DNA of 64,000 nt from positions 1 to 64,000 of the forward strand of contig CBDCYN010000027.1 in assembly GCA_965224205.1 (NCBI GenBank). The letters run 5' to 3'. Below are positions 34,886 through 43,600 of this stretch, in pieces (within the stretch, counting starts at the first letter, position 1; every line of letters starts with the position of its first letter). The DNA is from CBDCYN01 sp965224205. Lineage in GTDB: Bacteria; Planctomycetota; Phycisphaerae; Phycisphaerales; Phycisphaeraceae. The notes under the pieces were generated by a model, which saw nothing but the letters and a program-made list of their open reading frames with translations, did no database searches and had not been told where the DNA came from. Made by a program: the position numbers and the translations under genes.

Positions 34886-34997
34886 GAGCGGTTTCGTCGT
34901 GGGTGTCGAGCTTCATAGCGAGCCGCGCCCGTGAGGGAGCGGGTTCTTGGGGCCGATCGTCCTACAGACAGGCTCTACACGGATCAGAAAAACGCTG
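34886..34997. repeat. MITE-like element M5 (112 bp)
   Basis: Flanked by TA (34884-34885, 34998-34999). The left end is GAGCGGTTTCGTCGTGGGTG and the right end CTCTACACGGATCAGAAAAA CGCTG. The core GCGAGCCGCGCCCGTGAGGG is in the orientation opposite to M2 and M4. It lies between the acyltransferase and glycosyltransferase genes. Confidence 0.8.
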
Positions 34998-35061
34998 TAG
35001 AACGTTAAGCCGGGTCGCTTGGCCCGCCACCACCGGCTTCATGAAAAATCGGTTGTTACCG

Positions 35062-36021
35062 TCACGAGCTTGCCCCGGGCAAACCCCGATCTTCTATGCC
35101 GTGACGTTTTTTAACGATGTACAGCGGCCTCTGCTTGGCTTCGTCATAGATCCGCCCCAGGTACTCGCCGATAATCCCCAGCGCCACCAGCTGCAACCCC
35201 CCCAGCAGCAGGATCAGCGTCACCAGGGTCGTGAAACCGGTCGCAGCGGTCTCGATCCCGGTCACCCGCTTGACCACGAAGATCGCGGCGATCACGAACC
35301 CAGCCAGGCTCACCGCTGCCCCCGCCAGGGTCATCAGCCGCAGCGGCTTGTACGAAAAGCTAAAAACCCCGTCCATCGCGTACGAAATCAGCCGACGCAG
35401 CGTCTGTTTCGGCGCCCCAGCCGCCCGGTCGTGGCGGTCGTAATAAACCGTCCGCTGGTCGAACCCGATCCACGACCGAAGCCCCGGGATAAACCGGTTC
35501 TTCTCCGGCAGGCCGTTGAGCTGCTCGACCGCTTGGCGATCCAGCAGGCCAAAAACCCCGGTGTTGGCCGGGATCGGGAAGTCGCTGATCCACCCAAAAA
35601 ACCGGTGGAACGCCTCGAACCCGATCCGCCGCAGGCCCGTCTCCTGACGGCTGGTCCGTTGGGCGCGGACCACCTGCCCCCCGTCTCGCCAGCACGCCAC
35701 CAGGTCCGCGATCACCTCCGGGGGGTCTTGCAGGTCCCCGTCCATCAGGATCACCGCGTCCCCGTCGGCTTGGGCCAACCCCGCCGAGATCGCCGCCTGG
35801 TGCCCGAAATTCCGTGAGAGGTCCACGAGCGTAAACCGCGGGTCTTCTTGGTGCTGATCCAGGATGATCTTCACCGACCCGTCGGTGCTGCCGTCGTTGA
35901 CGTAGATCACCCGCCACCGCACCGACTCGAGCTGGTCACAGGTCTGCTTGATGCGCGTCGCGAGGTGCGGAAGGTTATCTTCCTCGTGGTAGATCGGGAT
36001 GACGATGTCGAGTTTCACCAT
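35062..36021 (-). CDS. family 2 glycosyltransferase with two membrane helices (GtrB/ArnC type)
   Basis: A 319-residue protein from ATG 36021 (MVKLDIVIPIYHEEDNLPHL). The GT-A catalytic region includes VNDGSTDGS, RNFGHQAAISAGLAQADGDA and the metal-binding MDGDLQDPPE. Two C-terminal helices (LAGAAVSLAGFVIAAIFVVK; GFTTLVTLILLLGGLQLVAL) and the tail GEYLGRIYDEAKQRPLYIV are typical of enzymes that charge undecaprenyl phosphate with a sugar. The donor is unknown. The gene is divergent from alr. Confidence 0.92.
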   Translation of the reverse strand: MVKLDIVIPIYHEEDNLPHLATRIKQTCDQLESVRWRVIYVNDGSTDGSVKIILDQHQEDPRFTLVDLSRNFGHQAAISAGLAQADGDAVILMDGDLQDPPEVIADLVACWRDGGQVVRAQRTSRQETGLRRIGFEAFHRFFGWISDFPIPANTGVFGLLDRQAVEQLNGLPEKNRFIPGLRSWIGFDQRTVYYDRHDRAAGAPKQTLRRLISYAMDGVFSFSYKPLRLMTLAGAAVSLAGFVIAAIFVVKRVTGIETAATGFTTLVTLILLLGGLQLVALGIIGEYLGRIYDEAKQRPLYIVKKRHGIEDRGLPGASS

Positions 36022-36162
36022 CAAGGCCAACCAAGGACATGGATCATACCGGCGTTGACGACAACACCACCCGACGACCCTCTCGGGAACATACTCATCA
36101 GCGGGTTGGGACGCCAGCCGACCCTCACCCGCTGCCTGACGATCGCGGCGGGTTGGGCATAA

Positions 36163-36298
36163 TATACCGATCCCGGGTGGAATTGCGGCCCGATTCGTGT
36201 ACGCGGCAGATCACTCTTTGGGGCCCAGGGCGTCCCCGACGCAGTAATCGGATACACGATGCGTGCGGGGGGCCGTGACGGGCTGACGGATCGATACC
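36163..36298. repeat. imperfect palindromic repeat related to the 54.2-kb palindrome
   Basis: The left arm TATACCGATCCCGGGTGGAA and the following CGATTCGTGTACGCGGCA closely resemble the left arm of the palindrome at 54159. The right side ends in a rough complement (CACGATGCGTG, GATCGATACC). It lies between the GT2 gene and alr. Confidence 0.5.
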
Positions 36299-36355
36299 AG
36301 GGCAGGCCGCCAAGGCCATAGGCAAAGACGGACACTCAAGGACGGACACTCATCG

Positions 36356-37681
36356 ATGGCGACGCACAACAGCTGGCTCGAGATCGATCTATCCCGGTTA
36401 GACACGAATCTCGCCGCGTTGCGATCGGTCATCGGCAGCGGACAAGAGGGGCCCGCTTCCGCGCAGCCGGCTCAGGTGTGCGCGGTGATCAAGGCCGATG
36501 CGTACGGGCTGGGCGCGGTGCAGATTGCCAAGCGGCTCGTGACCCACGGCGTGGAGATGTTGGCGGTGTATTCCCCGGATCAGGGCCGCGACCTCGTGAC
36601 CCACGGCGTCGACCACCCGATCTTGTTCCTGATGCCGGTGCGGGGGATCCCCAAAGACGATCCGTTAGCTAAAGCCGCGTCCCGCGGGCGACTGCACCTA
36701 ACGATCCACGACCCCCAGCAGTTGCAGCAGGTCCAGCAGACCGGCCAAGACCTCGGCTGCGCGATCCCGATCCATCTTTTCATCGATACCGGGATGAGCC
36801 GGTCGGGGCTGAGCTGCCAGCAGGCGTCGCGATTGTTGCGGCGGGTCGCGGACGACGACCGTGTCCGGTTAGCCGGGGTCCTCACCCACCTCGCGACCGC
36901 CAACGACGACCCCGTCTATGCCCGTGTCCAGGCCGACCGGTTCGACCGCTTCCTCGACGACCATCAGCCGTGGATCGGCCGCGACGTGCGGATCCATCTA
37001 GCCAACACCGCCGCGACCCTGCGGGGCGGGTTCTTTCACCGGTCGATGGTCCGCGTGGGGTTAGGCGTCCTCGGGTACGGCGACGATCTGTTGCAAGGCG
37101 ACCCCAGAGATTTCAAGCTGGCCAAGGCACGGATCCTCCAGCCGGTCGTGCGCTGGCTGGCGAGGATCAACCACATCCAGCGTTACCCGCGCGGGACCAA
37201 CGTCGGGTACGCGTGCACGCACGAGCTGAAGCGGGACAGCGTCTTGGGCGTCGTGCCGGCTGGGCACGCCGACGGGTACCCCTGGTCACTGGGCAACCGG
37301 TCGGGGGTCCACGTGATCGGTCGCGACGGGCGGGCGGGGTTTGAAGCGCCGGTGATCGGCCAGGTGAGCATGGACCAGATGGTGGTCGACCTGACCGAGG
37401 GGTTGGCGGGTGAGCGGGTGAGCGAGACCGACGCGGTGCGTGTCGGCGACGTCGTGGAGTTGATCAGCAACGATCCCCGGTCGCCTTGCTCGCTGCCGAG
37501 GCTGGCGACGCTGGCGGGCACGTGCTGCTACGAGATGCTGTGTCGGTTATCACCGAGATTGCCGCGGTGTTACTTGGGAACGGCCATGACTTCGACACAT
37601 CGACCCCTGCGAGATGGAGCGAACGAAAATTATCCACTTGCGATCAAGCAGAATTCATTGGAGCGCGTCGGTGAGGGTTAA
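36356..37681 (+). CDS. alr: alanine racemase
   Basis: A PLP enzyme making D-alanine for peptidoglycan. The pyridoxal-binding lysine is Lys46 in CAVIKADAYGLGAVQIAKR. Other family blocks are FIDTGMSRSGL, VRVGLGVLGYG, the Tyr-containing TNVGYACTHEL and VVPAGHADGYPWSLGN, and VSMDQMVVDLT. The usual length is about 370-390; this one has 441 residues because of a C-terminal tail of about 35 residues after PRLPRCYLG that does not look family-like. Start at ATG 36356 (MATHNSWLEIDLSRL) fits the family. Confidence 0.95.
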   Translation: MATHNSWLEIDLSRLDTNLAALRSVIGSGQEGPASAQPAQVCAVIKADAYGLGAVQIAKRLVTHGVEMLAVYSPDQGRDLVTHGVDHPILFLMPVRGIPKDDPLAKAASRGRLHLTIHDPQQLQQVQQTGQDLGCAIPIHLFIDTGMSRSGLSCQQASRLLRRVADDDRVRLAGVLTHLATANDDPVYARVQADRFDRFLDDHQPWIGRDVRIHLANTAATLRGGFFHRSMVRVGLGVLGYGDDLLQGDPRDFKLAKARILQPVVRWLARINHIQRYPRGTNVGYACTHELKRDSVLGVVPAGHADGYPWSLGNRSGVHVIGRDGRAGFEAPVIGQVSMDQMVVDLTEGLAGERVSETDAVRVGDVVELISNDPRSPCSLPRLATLAGTCCYEMLCRLSPRLPRCYLGTAMTSTHRPLRDGANENYPLAIKQNSLERVGEG

Positions 37682-37820
37682 TAGTCTGGGCGGCTCGATT
37701 TTTTGAAGGGGTTGCCTGATCGCGGGACATTAGGAACCTATCAACATGGAAGCGTCACCGGTTACGGCAGCGATGAATCTGGACCCCGTGCCGTGTCACG
37801 CTCGAATTTTGGGTCATACG

Positions 37821-37906
37821 CCCATAGCGAGCCGCGACCGTCAGGGAGCGGGTTTCTACGATCTTGCCCCGGAACCCGCTGCCTGACGGTCGCGGCTCGC
37901 TATGGG
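37821..37906. repeat. large hairpin made of two inverted REP-like cores
   Basis: The left arm 37821-37854 (CCCATAGCGAGCCGCGACCG...) and right arm 37873-37906 (...CGGTCGCGGCTCGCTATGGG) are complementary over 34 bp with one mismatch, separated by 18 bp. The arms match the core of the MITE family but lack the TAGAGCG termini. It lies between alr and purD and could act as a transcription barrier. Confidence 0.85.
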
Positions 37907-37950
37907 TATTGGGGCCACGACGTACGTGAATTTCACCTATCATGGCCCCC

Positions 37951-39294
37951 ATGGCAGAGAAAAATCTTATCAACGTCCTGGTCATCGGGTCCGGGGGTCG
38001 CGAGCACGCGCTGGGGTGGAAGCTCAAGCAGTCGCCGCGCTGTGGGAAGCTGTTTTTCGCCCCGGGCAACGGGGGGACCGCATCGCTGGGCACAAACACG
38101 CCGATCGTCGCCGACTCGGCCGATACCAAGACCGTCGACGCGATCGATTATTTCTGCCGGCACAACGACGTGGGGCTGATCGTCGTGGGCCCGGAAGACC
38201 CCTTGGCTGGGGGGCTAGTCGATCGGCTCAACCAGCTTGGCCGCAACGGGCGGCTAGTGTTTGGGCCTAGCAAGGCGGCTGCCCGGCTCGAAGCGGACAA
38301 GGCGTTTGCCAAGCGGGTGATGCGGGCTGCGTCGGTCCCCACGGCTGAGGCGCGGGTGTTCACCGACCCCGAATCGGCGTTGACCTTCGTGCGGGCCCAC
38401 GAGACCCCGGTGGTCGTCAAAGCCGCGGGCCTAGCCAAGGGCAAAGGGGTGATCGTCTGCCGCAACGCCGCGGACGCCGAGCGGGCGGTCACGCGCGTGA
38501 TGATCGATCGCGAATTCGGCGACGCCGGCGATACCGTGGTCGTGGAGGAGCGGTTGGTCGGGCAAGAGGTATCGATCCTGGCCCTGGTCGACGGGCGGAA
38601 TATTTTCGTGCTTGACCCGTCTCAGGATCACAAGCAACTCAACGAGGGCGACACCGGGCCTAACACCGGCGGTATGGGCGCTTACTGCCCGACGCCGGTG
38701 GTCAGCGACGCGATGGTCACGCAGATCGAGAAGCAGATCCTCGTGCCGATCGTGGATGCGCTGCGGCGGGACGGGGTCGTGTACCAGGGGGTGCTTTACG
38801 CGGGGCTGATGATTACCGCTGGGGGTCCGAAGGTGCTGGAGTTCAACTGCCGGTTCGGCGACCCCGAGACACAGCCGCTAATGGTACGGCTAAAGGGCGA
38901 CCTGTTGGAGATCATGATCGCGACGGTCGAGGGTCGGCTTGATGAGGTAGACCTGTCGTGGGACCCGCGCTGCTGCTGCTGCGTGGTGATGGCAAACGGG
39001 GGGTACCCCGGCAAGTACGCGAAGGGGCAGACCATTATCGGACTCGACGCGGCGGATAAGCTACCGGATGTACAAGTCTTCCACGCGGGGACAGCGGTCA
39101 AGAACGGTTGCGTGGTGACTGCGGGCGGGCGGGTGCTCAATGTGTGCGCCCTGGGCCAGGAATTAAAAGAGGCTCAGCAACGTGCCAACGCGGCATGCGA
39201 GGAGATTCACTTCGAGGGGGCGGTTTATCGCAAAGACATCGGGTACCGAGTCATGGAAAAGCTCGCGAAGAAAGAAGTGGACGCCGTTTCATAA
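37951..39294 (+). CDS. purD: phosphoribosylamine-glycine ligase
   Basis: A 447-residue ATP-grasp enzyme of purine synthesis. N-terminal VLVIGSGGREHALGWKLKQS, the GPEDPLAGGLVDRL block, ATP-grasp VVKAAGLAKGKGVIVC, the signature LEFNCRFGDPETQPLM and the tail YRKDIGYRVM are all present. ATG 37951 (MAEKNLINVLVIG) is preferred over 37942. The family length is about 430. Confidence 0.96.
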   Translation: MAEKNLINVLVIGSGGREHALGWKLKQSPRCGKLFFAPGNGGTASLGTNTPIVADSADTKTVDAIDYFCRHNDVGLIVVGPEDPLAGGLVDRLNQLGRNGRLVFGPSKAAARLEADKAFAKRVMRAASVPTAEARVFTDPESALTFVRAHETPVVVKAAGLAKGKGVIVCRNAADAERAVTRVMIDREFGDAGDTVVVEERLVGQEVSILALVDGRNIFVLDPSQDHKQLNEGDTGPNTGGMGAYCPTPVVSDAMVTQIEKQILVPIVDALRRDGVVYQGVLYAGLMITAGGPKVLEFNCRFGDPETQPLMVRLKGDLLEIMIATVEGRLDEVDLSWDPRCCCCVVMANGGYPGKYAKGQTIIGLDAADKLPDVQVFHAGTAVKNGCVVTAGGRVLNVCALGQELKEAQQRANAACEEIHFEGAVYRKDIGYRVMEKLAKKEVDAVS

Positions 39295-39467
39295 CGCTAC
39301 AGCGACATGGCTCGAGCTGTGCTTCACAAAATTGTCATGAAAAAGACAATTGGTTTATGGTTGCAGTTTCTGCGACGGCGACGATTGCAAAATATTTTTA
39401 ATTTCAATTTTATACGAAACTTAAATGATTTTTAGGGTCAAATTTTTTGTTCCCAACAAAAAAAGGG

Positions 39468-39497
39468 TTGACAAGGCAGCTCAAAATCGCTTATAGT
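39468..39497 (+). promoter_or_regulatory. sigma-70-like promoter of the second PEP-CTERM gene
   Basis: TTGACA at 39468-39473 and TATAGT at 39492-39497 with an 18-bp spacer, in an AT-rich intergenic region about 170 bp upstream of the start codon. Confidence 0.6.
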
Positions 39498-39667
39498 ATG
39501 CGCCGTAGATAGCTCTCCATCCTGATTGGGGAACGAAAGGGAATTTGATCAATAAGCTTTGAATAAGGGCTGGAAGTTCACTAGACTGTGTAGCTAGTGG
39601 ATAAGCAATCAAAAAGGTAGTATTGGGTTAATTTTTGGAGACCTCATTGAAGGAGACTGTAATAGTC

Positions 39668-40492
39668 ATGAAAAGTAAATTGGTTGGTACAACACTTGCA
39701 GTATGCGCTTCGGCAGCCTTGGCGGCGCCGTCGTTTGGGGCGATTATGGTGTCCTCTGGTTCGGCGGGTAATGCATTAGGCCTCCTGCCGACGGTTGATA
39801 TGTATCGCTTCCAGTTGGGTGGCCCCAACAATGGTAACGACATGGGCCCGATCGTCGGTGGCCGGCGGGAAATCAATTGGGACGCTGCGGCGGTGCCGTT
39901 CGATATGCCCGGCGATTTCTTCAACACGACCGTGCCCCGCGGTGCTGTTTTCTCAACGCCCGGCTCTGGATTCGCGGTCAGTGATCCCCTGGATAGCAAC
40001 GACCCAGGTTTCCCTGACAAAGAATTTAGTTCTTTTGATGCGGGTAATCCCATTCAATTCGCGACATTTAGTGCCTCCCGACTATTCTCCCCCGTGGGCA
40101 GCAACATCGTCGAAGTTACCTTCCGCGTTCCTGGAAAGGACACGGAAGCAACAGTCAATGGTTTTGGGGCGGTGTTTACAGACGTTGATCTGCCCGATAG
40201 CACCAAGATTGAATATTTTGGTGCTGATGATGATCTGATCCTTACCCAGGCTGTGCCGGTTTCAGATGGGGGGCTGTCCTTCGCTGGGATCACTCTTGAT
40301 AGTGCTGACATTGCCAAGGTCGTGATCACAGCTGGTAGCGCTCATATTGAGAACGGTGCGGAAGACATCGGGGCTGGGTTTGATTTGGTCGTAATGGATG
40401 ACTTTATCTACGGCGAGCCGACGCCCGAGCCGATGTCTGCGATGATTCTTAGCATTGGCGGGATGGGCTTGATGTTCAGGCGTCGCGGCTAA
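39668..40492 (+). CDS. PEP-CTERM sorting-domain protein
   Basis: A 274-residue secreted protein from ATG 39668 (MKSKLVGTTLAVCASAALAA), with a signal peptide ending near SFGA. The body has no recognised enzyme motif and looks beta-rich (VEVTFRVPGKDTEATVNGFG). The C-terminus PTPEPMSAMILSIGGMGLMF plus RRRG is a PEP-CTERM signal with membrane helix and basic tail. AAGGAG lies upstream (about 12 nt). It is a likely substrate of the exosortase at 13805-15844. Confidence 0.88.
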   Translation: MKSKLVGTTLAVCASAALAAPSFGAIMVSSGSAGNALGLLPTVDMYRFQLGGPNNGNDMGPIVGGRREINWDAAAVPFDMPGDFFNTTVPRGAVFSTPGSGFAVSDPLDSNDPGFPDKEFSSFDAGNPIQFATFSASRLFSPVGSNIVEVTFRVPGKDTEATVNGFGAVFTDVDLPDSTKIEYFGADDDLILTQAVPVSDGGLSFAGITLDSADIAKVVITAGSAHIENGAEDIGAGFDLVVMDDFIYGEPTPEPMSAMILSIGGMGLMFRRRG

Positions 40493-40554
40493 GTCATCAT
40501 CTCGGGTAAGCGTAGGTTTTAATAACTTACATATCCGAAAAGAATGAAATAGAA

Positions 40555-40590
40555 GCCCTGACTCGTAACGAGTCAGGGTTTTTTCTTTCC
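40555..40590 (+). terminator. Rho-independent terminator
   Basis: A stem CCCTGACTCG...CGAGTCAGGG with a TAA loop is followed by TTTTTTCTTT, about 60 bp after the PEP-CTERM stop codon. Confidence 0.88.
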
Positions 40591-40670
40591 CATTCCCAGA
40601 ATTTTTCCTTGTCTTCCGCAACAGCTGTAAGGGCGTGGTTCACGCTATGGATTCTTAATAAGTTAGGCTC

Positions 40671-40762
40671 TTAGATGTTTAGTTCCAGGGTGTGGTGGTG
40701 TGGGTTGATGGTAAAGCGATCGGGTTCTTTTTTCCACCATTGGATGATGGCTTCGTAGGGTG
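40671..40762 (-). pseudogene. C-terminal remnant of an IS481-type transposase
   Basis: The minus-strand frame encodes PYEAIIQWWKKEPDRFTINP, then HHHTLELNI and a TAA stop at 40671. This resembles the C-terminal end of IS481-like integrases. The rest is missing: the frame meets an IS630 end at 40763. Confidence 0.6.
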
Positions 40763-40764
40763 TA

Positions 40765-40784
40765 ATACGCATCTGGATTAATTC
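40765..40784. mobile_element. solitary IS630 terminal repeat (element-1 type)
   Basis: ATACGCATCTGGATTAATTC preceded by TA matches both ends of the IS630 at 2877-5654. An IS200 follows at once, as at the 2.9-kb locus, but no IS630 body lies beyond it. Confidence 0.7.
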
Positions 40785-40904
40785 CAATCTGATAAACCAC
40801 GTCCTCTGGACGTGGTCAGAGTTCAACGGCTCTGCCGGTTGAACAAAAAGGGTTTACTCCTGACTCGGGTTGTCGCCACAACTCGAAGAAAGGAGTAAAC
40901 CAAG

Positions 40905-41276
40905 ATGTCACGATTTCGCAGATTATCACACGCCATCTGGCACTGCCAATATCACATGGTATGGGTGCCCAAGTATCGGTATCGGATCTTAACGGGCCTG
41001 ATCGGCCAGGAGGTGCAGCGTTGTATCCGAGCGTTTTCACAACACCTCGGAGCCGAGGTCGTCGAACTCAACCTACAAGTCGACCACGTGCATCTGTTGG
41101 CGAGGGTACCTCCGAAAGTATCCATCTCTGAGTTTGTGGGTACGCTCAAGGGCCGTACCGCGATCCGTGTATTCAACCAGTTCCGTCACCTCAAGCACAA
41201 GCCCTATTGGGGCAATCATTTCTGGGCACGGGGGTATTGTGTCGACACGGTCGGTCTCGACGCCGAGAAGAGGTAG
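40905..41276 (+). pseudogene. tnpA: IS200-family transposase TnpA (truncated by IS256)
   Basis: A 123-residue frame, MSRFRRLSHAIWHCQYHMVW, with the HUH motif VDHVHLL and the middle region SEFVGTLKGRTAIRVFNQF. It breaks at DAEK where the IS256 inserted and ends two codons into that element. The missing C-terminus with the catalytic Tyr (IRKYVKYQQ) continues at 42721-42774. Before disruption the protein would have been about 139 residues, typical for Y1 transposases. Confidence 0.88.
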
Positions 41277-42712
41277 TGTGTGTCAAGTTGCGCACATTTG
41301 ATCAGGCGGTCTCCGGTGGATGTAAGTTTGGTTGGCCCGCAGTGAGGGCGAACGTAGTGAGCCCGAGCGGAGGGGCAACCAAACTTCGCGCGGCTACACC
41401 GCCACGCTCATCGGTTCTTCCTGTTGTTGTTGCTGTTCGTCGAGCCGTTTCATATCCAAGTACCGCCGCGTGCCCCAACGGGTACCGGCGACGTGTCGCA
41501 GCCTCGCTGCCGAGAGCATCAACGCCGATTGCCCGTCCGGGAAGCTGCCCACCACCCGAGTGCGTCGGCGGATCTCACGCATGATCCGCTCCAACGGGTT
41601 GTTCGTGCGGATCCGAAGCCAATGCTCACGGGGGAAGCTCATGTAGCTGAGCGTCTGTTCGACCGACGCACGCACCAGCTGGGCCGCCCTGGGCAGTTTC
41701 ATCGACTCAAGCTTGTTCGCCACATCCTCGGCCTTCTTCAACGCCGCTTCACGATCTTCCTGGGCGTGGATCGCCTTGAGCATCGCCGACACCTCCTGGA
41801 CCTTGCCCTTGGGGGTGATGCTAAACACGTTGCGGTACCAGTGCACCACGCACCGCTGCCACAACGACTCGGGATAGAGTTCGCCAAGCGACTCGACCAG
41901 ACCCAGACACGCATCGCTGATCAACAGCTTCACGCCACGCAGGCCCCGCGTCTTGAGGTGTCGCAGGAACGCCAGCCAACCCGCCTTGTCTTCCTTGGCC
42001 CCCTCGGCGATCCCCAGCACCTCACGATACCCGTCCGTCGCCACGCCGATCGCCACCAGCACCGACACGTTGCGAACTTCACCACCCCACGAGCGTTTGA
42101 GGCTGATCCCGTCGAGATATACATACGGGTGTTCACCTTCGATCGGCTTGTTCCGCCACTGCTCGATCTGTTGATAGACCTTCTGATTCAGCTCGCTGAC
42201 CGTCGATGGGCTGACCTTCGTGCCCCACAACGCCGCCGTGATGTCCTCGACCCGACGCACGCTCACCCCGGCCAGGTACATCTCGATCAACGCTTCCTCG
42301 ACGCTGCTCTCGCGACGCTTGTACCGCTCGATGATCTGCGTCTCGAACGGCAAGCTCCGCAGCCGTGGCACCTTCAACGACACCTGACCCGCCTTCGTGT
42401 GAAGCTTCCGCTGGTAGTGGCCCGCCCGCGTATCCTTGCGGGCATCGCTGCGCTCATACCGCCCAGCCCCGCACAACACCTCGGCTTCGGCATCCAGCAG
42501 CTGGTTCAACGTCTGCTCCACGGACTCACGTACCACCCGGTCCACGTGACCCCGAACCTTCGCCTCGTCGATCCGAAACACCTCTTTCATCCCGCGGTCC
42601 GATCCAGTACCCTGATCCATTGCAGTTCTCCTTGAATGGGGTTGTTTAACTCACCAACACCATCCACCTGGAGAACTGCCTTTTCAAATGTGCGCATGAT
42701 TCAGGACGTTAT
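41271..42712 (-). mobile_element. IS256-family insertion sequence
   Basis: It is flanked by the 8-bp direct repeat CCGAGAAG at 41263-41270 and 42713-42720. The pre-insertion sequence (CCGAGAAGATCCGCAAG) survives in the other IS200 copy at 4323-4339. Terminal regions share TGCGCACATTTGA as inverted repeats. One transposase gene occupies the minus strand. Confidence 0.93.
41394..42620 (-). CDS. IS256-family transposase
   Basis: A 408-residue mutator-type DDE transposase. The catalytic Asp residues are in YVYLDGISLKRSWGG and KLLISDACLGLVESL, and Glu in NNPLERIMREIRRRTRVVG. The family signature QRCVVHWYRNVFSITPK is present. AAGGAG lies 7 nt before ATG 42620. The gene looks intact, so the element may be active. 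Confidence 0.96.
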   Translation of the reverse strand: MDQGTGSDRGMKEVFRIDEAKVRGHVDRVVRESVEQTLNQLLDAEAEVLCGAGRYERSDARKDTRAGHYQRKLHTKAGQVSLKVPRLRSLPFETQIIERYKRRESSVEEALIEMYLAGVSVRRVEDITAALWGTKVSPSTVSELNQKVYQQIEQWRNKPIEGEHPYVYLDGISLKRSWGGEVRNVSVLVAIGVATDGYREVLGIAEGAKEDKAGWLAFLRHLKTRGLRGVKLLISDACLGLVESLGELYPESLWQRCVVHWYRNVFSITPKGKVQEVSAMLKAIHAQEDREAALKKAEDVANKLESMKLPRAAQLVRASVEQTLSYMSFPREHWLRIRTNNPLERIMREIRRRTRVVGSFPDGQSALMLSAARLRHVAGTRWGTRRYLDMKRLDEQQQQQEEPMSVAV

Positions 42713-42720
42713 CCGAGAAG

Positions 42721-42774
42721 ATCCGCAAGTACGTGAAGTATCAGCAAGAATGCGAGGCACGTACCGATCATTGA
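42721..42774 (+). pseudogene. tnpA: 3' fragment of IS200 tnpA
   Basis: Encodes IRKYVKYQQECEARTDH and stop, the separated C-terminus of the TnpA at 40905, including the putative Y1 tyrosine. Confidence 0.85.
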
Positions 42775-42875
42775 GATACCCTATTTCCCGGCGACAACCC
42801 CTCGTCCTTGCCTCCCATGGGGGCAAGATGGGGCTTATCTTGAAAGCCACCTGCTCCGCAGGTGGATGCTTTACT

Positions 42876-43377
42876 TTGCACGGGTGTAACTTCTGCGTTG
42901 TTGGCACACCCTGGCTGAAGAGTGTGTTTCGCCGAAGGGTGCGAACTTCCTAGCAGAGCCCACGCGGCGTTGCCCTCTGCCGCGGCATACAGCCGCAACG
43001 TTTAACGGGGCACCCGGTTGCGGGTTGCCGTACGGAAGCATGCCCTCAGGCTCACGAAGTCCTAGGACCATCGATCAGTCGAAACATGACCGGGCAAGCT
43101 ATTACCCCGGCCCCTGCCATGGCTTCGCGAGAAGCTCTCGGGTCGCCGCAGCGTGTATCGGTGCTTGCCATACCGCCGCTGTCGATTCCTGTTGACTAAA
43201 CTTATCGTTACGTCGATCGTCCTGTTTTACAAGCGTCGGTTCCGATTTTCTTAGATATTCTTTTCTTGCATAATCTTGACGATATAATTTGCTGTTTCGC
43301 TGGCTTATTCGAGCGTTATTCAATCTCTGCCAAGGTGGAAAAATCGTTGCTTTTCTCGGGAAAAATGGGCATAGACC
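42876..43377. other. region without recognised gene
   Basis: Short frames on both strands show no recognisable motif. GC falls from about 43190 onward. The sequence may be the remnant of a mobile element or untranslated leader, but no boundary repeat was seen. Confidence 0.4.
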
Positions 43378-43380
43378 TAA

Positions 43381-43433
<53 letters not shown>

Positions 43434-43443
43434 CATCAATGTC

Positions 43444-43498
43444 GCGGTTTGCAAATCTGTTGGCGAAAGCCATCGTGGGTTCGAATCCCACCGCGGCC
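43444..43498 (+). tRNA. tRNA-like 3' half with long variable arm (anticodon GCA if read as such)
   Basis: TTTGCAAATC could be an anticodon loop. GGCGAAAGCC forms a short variable-arm hairpin, and GTGGGTTCGAATCCCAC is a perfect T arm followed by CGCGGCC. No GGCCGCG acceptor partner lies at the expected distance upstream. A strong terminator follows directly. Confidence 0.4.
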
Positions 43499-43508
43499 TT
43501 TTGATTGG

Positions 43509-43547
43509 AACCCCTGTCTCCGGTGGGAGATAGGGGTTTTGTTTTTT
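43509..43547 (+). terminator. Rho-independent terminator after the tRNA-like sequences
   Basis: The stem AACCCCTGTCTCC pairs with GGAGATAGGGGTT (one G-T pair) across a GTGG-type loop, followed by TTGTTTTTT. It is oriented to stop plus-strand transcription through the tRNA-like segments. Confidence 0.85.
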
Positions 43548-43600
43548 GTGGAAGACAACTTTATAGCGGGGAGGGGATAAATCCCTAGGCTACGAGGAGG

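Larger units (their letters stand above)
40785..42875 (+). mobile_element. IS200-family element, interrupted by IS256
   Basis: The left hairpin CCACGTCCTCTGGACGTGG, the tnpA gene from 40905, and the right hairpin CCACCTGCTCCGCAGGTGG near 42847-42865 define an IS200/IS605-group element. It is cut by an IS256 element (41271-42712), which duplicated CCGAGAAG. With that removed, the element is about 640 bp, normal for IS200. Confidence 0.85.

Noticed and set aside
40905..41276. Possibility that the IS200-like TnpA is a REP-associated transposase acting on the REP-like cores
   Set aside because: It sits in a normal IS200 with its own hairpins (CCACGTCCTCTGGACGTGG), which do not match the GCGAGCCGCGACCG core.
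41424..42635. 403-codon plus-strand frame opposite the IS256 transposase
   Set aside because: Antisense shadow; the minus-strand transposase has all catalytic motifs.
42871..43071. 66-codon minus-strand frame after the IS200
   Set aside because: No family resemblance or start signal; left as unassigned sequence.
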